This document shows, piece after piece, positions 8,441 through 12,765 of a stretch of 12,765 nucleotides of DNA. The notes beneath the pieces are model-generated. The model was given only the letters and a program-made list of their open reading frames with translations, had not been told where the DNA came from and ran no database searches. Source of the DNA: Cryoendolithus antarcticus. Lineage: Eukaryota > Ascomycota > Dothideomycetes > Cladosporiales > Cladosporiaceae. The DNA lies in contig NAJO01000141.1 of NCBI GenBank assembly GCA_002077065.1, forward strand, positions 1 through 12,765, read 5' to 3'. The first letter of the stretch is position 1, and each line of letters begins with the position of its first letter. A program made the translations under genes and the position numbers.

Positions 8441-9851
8441 CTAGTATGGACACCGTCCAGACTCTCTTCTGCGTTTGCTCGATGTCGCGCTCGATGTCGC
8501 GTGCGCTAACTCCACCTGATTGTTTGGGTTCTTGGAGCTCCGTCTTGGGGCACTTCCTGAAAGGGAGTGAATGCTCTCGGTGAGCGGGACGCGATTGAAC
8601 TTGTCCAGCAGAGAAGTAGCGGCGCTAGTTTGGCGACGCTCAGATCGGCCGTACCTGTCCAGTGGAGACGGTTGCGGCCGCTCGCGAGTTGCACTCTTTT
8701 CAGACGTCTCCATGCGAGATGAGGCATTCGCATTGCGGCGCTCGCATCGACTGCGTCGTGGTGGTAGTGGTGTCTTCGGATCTTCTAGTCTAAGCACAGG
8801 AGGCAAGAGCGAGCGACGAGGCTTACGCAACTTGAGCACAGGTCGTGTGCTGCTGGGCGGCGAGGGAGGGAACGTGACCATTTGCGGCTCCTGTCGCAGT
8901 GTGATAGGAGTAAACGACACCGGAACACTTCGCGACTCGTGAGCCATTGGCGTGCTGGAAGATGAAGGAGGGGAAGTGGGGATGCTCGATCGCGACGATT
9001 CAGGAACATACTCCTCGTATTGAAGCAGTGTGGCGGGGACGCGTGGATTATGGAGCTCTCGCCGCTGAGCCCTTTCTCCACTGGACATTCGAGATGCAGT
9101 CGTTTCTCGACGCTCTACGCGACGCGCCGGCACCGAAGAAGGAGGAGATATCGAAGAGAACTCGTACATAGCCTGCGGAGAAGGCGGATCGTACATTAGA
9201 CTGTCGTCTGATGTACATTCACTATCCGATGTCTCGCCGGCCAGAGGATTTTCGTCGGCGGAGCTGGAGCTGGAGCTCCGTGAATTCATTGAGTGCGAGC
9301 TCTTCCTTCCCTTCGGTGATTGTGCTGTCACCTGCGGGCAAAAGCCTTCGGAACCTAGGCTGAAGTCAAACGAGTCGATCATCGATGTTGGCATTTCCTT
9401 GCTCTCTGCAGACGTGCCTGCTATTCGGCTGCAGGAGCTTGTAACGTTGACGGGGCTGCTCTGTAGAAGTTCAATCGAACCTGGGCGAGTGGGCGATGGG
9501 GTCACGTCGCTCCCAAGAAGCATCTCGTGGACCACAAACGGCACAGCGCGCTGACGGTGAGTGTCAGTATCCGAGCTGCCGACTTACCTGCTCGGGGGGA
9601 AGAGTACCTACCTTCCTAAAGTCTGCGATCAAGGGTAACCATTTTCGATCGTTCGTGTAGAAGGTCTGCTCGCCATCGTAGTCGTGGAGAATAGTCAAAC
9701 GACTCTTGCCCTGAAGGTGTGCTGGAAGCACATCACGAGCCTGGGCCGCTTTCCCGAAGAGGGTGGCGATCCGACGGGGATAATTCTTCAATCCACTGTG
9801 TTTGCTCAGCTCTGCGAGCTTTGGCTGGTGCCGGTAGTTGAGGGGTGACAT
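8441..9851 (-). CDS. Hypothetical protein, conserved-looking N-terminus and disordered Ser/Pro/Arg-rich tail
   Basis: Exons 9851-9588 and 9550-8441 give 457 aa after removing a 37-nt intron (donor gtaagt, branch atactgac, acceptor cgtcag). The join reads KVGTLPPEQ then RAVPFVVHEMLLGSD without a stop; unspliced, the first exon ends three codons after VSRQL at 9564. The first about 110 residues look folded (SRLTILHDYDGEQTFYTNDR, KWLPLIADFRKVG). The rest is low complexity, with Ser runs, PPSP motifs, many Arg and a basic KRRR near the C-terminus, suggesting a disordered, possibly nuclear protein with many potential phosphorylation sites. The ATG has a good context (ctcaccATGtca) and a TATA-like ataaaag lies about 80 bp upstream at 9931-9937 on the minus strand. 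I do not recognise the family. Unlike its neighbours it shows no breaks. Confidence 0.65.
9551..9587 (-). other. Very short (37-nt) intron
   Basis: The donor is gtaagt and a CTGAC branch lies about 11 nt before the acceptor cgtcag. At 37 nt it is at the lower edge for ascomycete introns, but it restores an open frame across the join and all three signals are good. Confidence 0.7.
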
Positions 9852-10267
9852 GGTGAGTTGTACAGATCACTGATCTTTGCTCGAGTTTGTGACTGGATCC
9901 TGAAAACACAGTCAACCAATACCTCAAACCCTTTTATGGGTTGCGATTGACTGATCCTACATGTGCACGAGAATACACACTCGCAAGCGCGCGCTCATTT
10001 CGCCAATGAGAGATCACGCTACGCGCTTCCCTCCGCTGCCTCCAAAGCATTAGTCCCATACTAATGCGCGCTACTCATGCAGCCACTTCATAGTCCTGGC
10101 TCGCGATTTCAACCTGGAACACGGAACTTGGAATCCGGAATGTGGGATCTGAATTTGTTGTGCCGTTTCCTTACGCACCCTCGCCGCCTCGCCACAGTGC
10201 TTCGTGAGGGAGTACTAAAGCGCTGCAGGGTATCGCGGGAATCGGATCCTTGAAGGCATGCCGTAAT
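9852..10267. promoter_or_regulatory. Divergent intergenic region upstream of the hypothetical gene and the FRE gene
   Basis: About 416 bp between two divergent starts. For the minus-strand gene, cccataaaagg (about 9930-9940) is TATA-like and attgg on the minus strand (9916-9920) is a CCAAT box. A perfect 8-bp palindromic arm pair lies at 10047-10067. At about 10113-10140 the core ggaa recurs four times at 7-8 bp spacing (tggaacac, cggaact, tggaatc, cggaatg). Promoter assignments are inference. Confidence 0.45.
10047..10067. repeat. Perfect short inverted repeat in the divergent promoter
   Basis: gcattagt and actaatgc are exact reverse complements separated by cccat. Such a symmetrical site in a promoter gap could bind a dimeric regulator, or it may be chance. 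It is too short and AT-poor to call a terminator. Confidence 0.5.
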
Positions 10268-11223
10268 ATGATGTCGCGCCGTCTCCGAGCCCTTGAGGTG
10301 CACGAGTGCTATGGTATCGCTGCTGCAACTCTGCTGATAGCACTAGTAGGATGGCGAATCGCCGCAGCTTTCTCTCTAGCAATTCGACTAGTGACTCGAC
10401 GTTGTCGCAAGATCGTATCCCAGACGTTGCTCACCCCTAGAAAGCCTAGCTCGTCCGACTACTCTGTGTTCACACTGACTCTGATCGTCGCACTTCTCGC
10501 AAGTAACGGCGTCGCTATTGCTGTATTTGTGGGATCCACCACGCAGCTCCGCGATCGACTGAAGCTCATCTTCTTCTTCAATACAATACCTCTATGGACC
10601 AGCCGCCGCGCACCATGGATCATCGAGAATGTGATCGGCATAGCTGCAGAAACGTACGCTATCGCGCATCGCGCCCTAGGCTGGATATGTGTACTTGAAG
10701 GAGTTGCCTACTGTATCTTCCACTTCCGCCTACAACAGTGGGAAGTGGACGTTCCCCACCTCCTCGTAGGCCTGCTTCCGCTACGCACTTCCTAATGTCC
10801 ACTTACTTACTTCTTCCTAGGTCGTGGCGACACTCGTATTGCAAGCTGTAATCTCCCTGCTCTATGTTCGTCGGCGGTTCTTCGAGATCTTCTTGAAACG
10901 CATAGCGCATGCGCGATTGTTATGCTAGGTGCGATGTGGGTACTCGATCTACACAACATGTCTGCAGCGAAATGGGAGACAGTCTGTAAGTCTCTAGCAA
11001 CTGGGTTGGGCATAGTCAGCGCCTGTGTCTGGTTGACTAGATTCGTGTGGATAAACAGAGCCTCAGGCGGTGACAATGCTTCTATTAAGACCCTGGATCT
11101 ATATGCCGATGCTAACAGGGGCGTTGTCGGCGCTACCCACCTTCAGGTCCGAACTAGACAGAAAATGCGCCTACGACCGGGCCAGTTCTTCTACGTCACC
11201 TTACCGTCATACCGTCAATACCA
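10268..11223 (+). pseudogene. Ferric reductase (FRE), frameshifted and truncated
   Basis: FRE proteins are plasma-membrane flavocytochromes that reduce Fe(III) for uptake, using a transmembrane haem core followed by FAD- and NADPH-binding parts. Exon 1 (10268-10765) encodes transmembrane segments and the haem-region motif ETYAIAHRALGWICVLEG. A 55-nt intron (10766-10820, gtaggc to cctag) leads to VVATLVLQAVISLLYVRRRF. At about 10896-10900 the frame is lost: one extra A in the aaa run would restore FLKTHSACAIVMLGAMW, the second haem region. The second frame continues to the FAD-domain entry LRPGQFFYVTLP and ends against the inverted 221-bp repeat at 11224. The rest of the FAD domain and the whole NADPH domain are missing. 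In exon 1 the residue 14 after the first haem His is Tyr148 where a His is expected; the nearest His is at +18. The gene is non-functional as read. An annotated start at the TTG at 10250 is not needed. Confidence 0.85.
10766..10820 (+). other. Intron in the FRE pseudogene
   Basis: A 55-nt GT-AG intron (donor gtaggc, pyrimidine-rich end, acceptor ttcctag) at a codon boundary. It joins the first haem region (VDVPHLL) to the next transmembrane segment (VVATLVLQAVISLLY) as in other ferric reductases. Confidence 0.8.
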
Positions 11224-11444
11224 CCACTTAGCGTGCCGACATCATTCCGTGCTCTAGCAGGTCATGGCGACATCCCTCGCACTACCCTCCAACATCGCGC
11301 ACGCGGACGAAGGTCGCTTGATGACAAGGCGAGAAGCCAGCAGTACCTCGCCCCACCGGAAAAGAAAGCGCTTGTGAAGTTCTGAATACAGCAGGATACT
11401 CTCGGGCGTCCCGTGCGAATAAAGTGTGTAGGCTCGATTGCCTT
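11224..11444 (-). repeat. 221-bp repeat, copy B (inverted)
   Basis: The reverse complement matches 1741-1961 at 208 of 221 positions. On the minus strand it carries an open frame to TAG at 11256-11254, reading NRAYTLYSHGTPESILLY then SELHKRFLFRWGEVLLASRL, with no internal stop (copy A has TAA where this has tca). Differences from copy A are concentrated at third codon positions. Its right edge abuts the point where the FRE reading frame loses family resemblance, so the join is an insertion or rearrangement breakpoint. Only the last about 63 codons of the parent gene are present. Confidence 0.95.
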
Positions 11445-12307
11445 TGGAAAGTTCAGACGCCGCTGTCATGGCAATGCTTGGCTACCCGTTTCTCTCGGAC
11501 CTGAACCTTCGAGTCTCTTGACCCGCTTGCTAGTAGACATCACTGGACTCACGAACCTGGCAGGTCGATGCACCTTCCTGCAAATCATCTGTGACAAGTG
11601 TGCCATATAGCTTGGACTACACCTGCACTTGGGTTCCTGATCAGTTTGTCCTAATATGCGCCTTGGAAGGATCTCACGGCTTCTTCCCTGCACAGCAGTA
11701 TCGCCGGTTGTACTAGCCAACTTGCATGAACGATACGATCAGAAGCCCATCAGCTGTCCTACCTCCCAAGATAAGGAACCATGTGGAACGGGATCGACAA
11801 GCCTGACCCGGCAATTGAAGTGGCGGAAGCAGCTCTGAGGAACGGCTTGGTGATGGGAGAAGAACATTAGTCTCCTTTCGGGTCATGATGTCCACTGATA
11901 CCACTTCCAGATCGATCGGATGGAAGTGATTCCTCATGAGGTGCAAGATCTGACCTGGTGACCGGAACAAGCCTTGCACAACCCCTATGGGTAACGTTAC
12001 ATAGCGACTTCAATTCCGCAGAGCTTTCTCGGCCCTAGGACGTCCACCACAAGAGTGGTGAATCTCCACTCGAAGGCAGATGTTGCATGCCTGAGACCAA
12101 CCGAACGAACGCTATACCAACGAGCTTGCTTGGGCGCGAAACCAGGCCCTTGTCGAAGCCAGGCCATTATCGAACCACGGAGCACGTGGTACAGCATCTA
12201 ACCGCGATGTTGAACTCTGTATGCTGACAGCAATAGGTCTAGCTCTTTACGAGACTAACGAATCTAACAGCAAGTCCGCAGGGATTAGTGTTTGGGAGGA
12301 AGAGATC

Positions 12308-12346
12308 GCATCATCGTCACGCATCATCGCCACGTATCATCGCCAC
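12308..12346 (+). repeat. Three 13-bp tandem units
   Basis: gcatcatcgtcac, gcatcatcgccac and gtatcatcgccac follow each other directly, with one base change between successive units. The array sits about 200 bp upstream of the putative exon at 12545, so it could be part of that promoter or simply a small minisatellite. Confidence 0.9.
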
Positions 12347-12425
12347 GCTTGGATTTGCCTAATCGTCTAGACACGCTCGGTTTGATCGGCGACATGACCT
12401 AACATGTGAAGGAACAGTCACAGGG

Positions 12426-12432
12426 TATAAAG
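12426..12432 (+). promoter_or_regulatory. TATA-like box
   Basis: tataaag within gggtataaagc, about 119 bp before the ATG at 12545 and followed by a pyrimidine-rich stretch (cctttccatcgctcacc). This arrangement is common for fungal core promoters. Confidence 0.4.
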
Positions 12433-12544
12433 CATGCATCATGTCATCGAACATCAAGTCCTTTCCATCGCTCACCACTTTTCCACCCCATGTTATACTC
12501 CAAGCAAGCCAGGAACGGACGACTGTCCACATCGCTACGAGAGG

Positions 12545-12765
12545 ATGCAGTATTATTGCCATCTCATTTGCGCCCTTGGACTCTTAAAGTTCGCGGAAGC
12601 CCTGCCGCCAGGTGGGCTTCTAGGTACCACGTCCATTCTAGCACTGGTAGAGACGATCTTACCTATGGTGTCCCCGATTCTATGCGGCGTGTCCTCCATT
12701 CTGGTCGGCGGCACTTGTCGCGTTGCGCGGCGCAGGCATCGGCGGCAGAGAGTAAGTCGTCATCT
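12545..12765 (+). CDS. Possible secreted or membrane protein, first exon only, runs off the window
   Basis: From the ATG at 12545 the frame stays open to the end of the window. The first about 19 residues (MQYYCHLICALGLLKFAEA) look like a signal peptide with an AEA cleavage site before LPPGG. A second hydrophobic stretch (residues about 30-57, with VSPILCGVSSILVGGTC) and a strongly basic segment (RVARRRHRRQR) follow. A consensus donor gtaagt at 12752 would end exon 1 at a codon boundary after 69 codons. Upstream lies a TATA-like box. No family recognised; it might be a small secreted protein or a membrane-anchored one. The rest lies outside the window. Confidence 0.4.
   Translation, partial: MQYYCHLICALGLLKFAEALPPGGLLGTTSILALVETILPMVSPILCGVSSILVGGTCRVARRRHRRQRVSRH

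Larger units (their letters stand above)
11445..12544. other. Stretch without a recognised gene
   Basis: About 1.1 kb with no domain I can name on either strand. A frame near 11640-11690 reads FVLICALEGSHGFF, which faintly resembles the LxEGPYG motif of the ferric-reductase NADPH/FAD part. If real, it would be a scrap of the FRE 3' half displaced beyond the repeat, but I would not annotate it on this alone. A 13-bp tandem repeat lies at 12308-12346 and a TATA-like box at 12426-12432. Confidence 0.5.

Noticed and set aside
8571..8942. Plus-strand open frame opposite the Ser/Pro/Arg-rich gene
   Set aside because: It is the antisense shadow of a low-complexity coding region on the minus strand and has no signals of its own.
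11640..11710. Displaced NADPH/FAD part of the ferric reductase beyond repeat copy B
   Set aside because: Resemblance is limited to ALEGSHG versus an EGPYG motif, with stops upstream in the same frame; not enough to annotate.
1..12765. Heavy repeat-induced point mutation (RIP) across the window
   Set aside because: Coding frames remain largely open and the sequence is not AT-rich; the differences between repeats are mainly transitions, but few and largely synonymous in the 221-bp repeat, which fits slow divergence better.

Overview
The window looks like nuclear DNA of a filamentous ascomycete (Pezizomycotina). Several genes only read through when short GT-AG introns of about 37-62 nt are removed, most of them with CTRAC-like branch sites just before the acceptor, and the recognisable families (Zn2Cys6 regulator, patatin-like protein with a RING finger, DUF3723 protein, ferric reductase) are typical of that group. 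The species cannot be read from the sequence. There are no tRNA or rRNA genes, no CRISPR array and no recognisable transposase, reverse transcriptase or tyrosine recombinase.

Layout. 1-1226: no convincing gene; it holds one arm of a 42-bp inverted repeat. 1227-1931 (+): a broken Zn2Cys6 transcription factor gene with one 62-nt intron. Its tail lies in a 221-bp repeat (1741-1961) that recurs inverted at 11224-11444. 1962-3171: mostly unassigned, with one weak Lys/Ala-rich minus-strand frame. 4760-3172 (-): patatin-like protein (PLP) family gene that keeps the N-terminal region and RING finger but stops where the phospholipase domain should begin. 4990-8212 (+): a long DUF3723 gene, readable as six exons and 984 residues, divergent from the PLP gene. 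9851-8441 (-): an unrecognised two-exon gene with a Ser/Pro/Arg-rich tail. 10268-11223 (+): a ferric reductase (FRE) pseudogene with a frameshift, cut off at the edge of the inverted 221-bp repeat. 11445-12544: no gene recognised. 12545-end (+): first exon of a possible secreted or membrane protein running out of the window.

Interpretation. PLP, DUF3723 and FRE are three of the accessory families reported as recurrent cargo of Starships, the giant tyrosine-recombinase (DUF3435) transposons of Pezizomycotina. Finding all three within about 8 kb, two of them broken and inside a pair of inverted repeats, suggests a decaying piece of such cargo. No captain gene or element boundary is visible here, so this is inference. 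The DUF3723 gene looks intact, which makes the mix of intact and broken cargo the most interesting point. The 221-bp repeat seems to be a duplicated gene tail rather than a plain non-coding repeat: 10 of its 13 differences are synonymous third-position changes in a single frame.
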